Below, piece after piece: positions 6,648-6,653 of a stretch of DNA of 6,653 nt (position 1 is the stretch's first letter; the number at the start of each line of letters is the position of its first letter). Below the pieces are notes generated by a model. It was not told where the DNA came from and did no database searches. It worked only from the letters and a program-made list of their open reading frames with translations. The stretch is from an uncultured Clostridia bacterium (lineage in GTDB: Bacteria > Bacillota > Clostridia > UBA1381), in the NCBI GenBank assembly GCA_910585795.1, contig CAJUFV010000279.1, forward strand, positions 1 through 6,653, read 5' to 3'. Made by a program: the position numbers and the translations under genes.

Positions 6648-6653
6648 AATGTA

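Noticed and set aside
6645..6650. Promoter at the window end (TATAAT)
   Set aside because: There is no acceptable -35 box 16-18 bases upstream and no TG extension. No downstream gene is visible within the window.

Overview
The window holds three complete genes, all on the + strand, and reads as chromosomal DNA of an anaerobic, plant-polysaccharide-degrading Firmicute, probably a gut or rumen Clostridia member. The reasons are the S-layer-homology (SLH) anchored arabinofuranosidase, the Gram-positive signal peptide, the AGGAG/AGGTGA-type ribosome binding sites, the sigma-A-like promoter and the mixed, AT-leaning codon use. The species cannot be told from this sequence.

Layout. Bases 1-117 are a leader with no gene I can support. 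Bases 118-4017 encode a 1299-residue secreted GH51 alpha-L-arabinofuranosidase. Its parts in order are signal peptide, LamG-like sandwich, small Ig-like linker, GH51 catalytic barrel with a CBM-like insertion, a second concanavalin-like module, the GH51 C-terminal beta domain, and an SLH array that should hold the enzyme on the cell surface. After only 30 bases comes dusB (4048-5013), a tRNA-dihydrouridine synthase. After 87 bases that carry a near-perfect sigma-A promoter comes guaB (5101-6567), IMP dehydrogenase. A hairpin terminator with a GAAA loop ends guaB at 6580-6611. The last 42 bases hold only a short direct repeat.

How the genes relate. The arabinofuranosidase works outside the cell, trimming arabinose side chains from plant polymers such as arabinoxylan or arabinan. 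DusB and GuaB are cytoplasmic housekeeping enzymes of tRNA modification and guanine nucleotide synthesis. No functional pathway links the three. The short gap, with no visible promoter or terminator between the first two genes, suggests that dusB may be read from the arabinofuranosidase transcript. guaB has its own strong promoter and terminator.

I found no CRISPR array, mobile element, RNA gene, defence system or clearly new biological system. The most interesting material is the modular architecture of the large enzyme and the sharp base-composition change within its inserted CBM-like domain.
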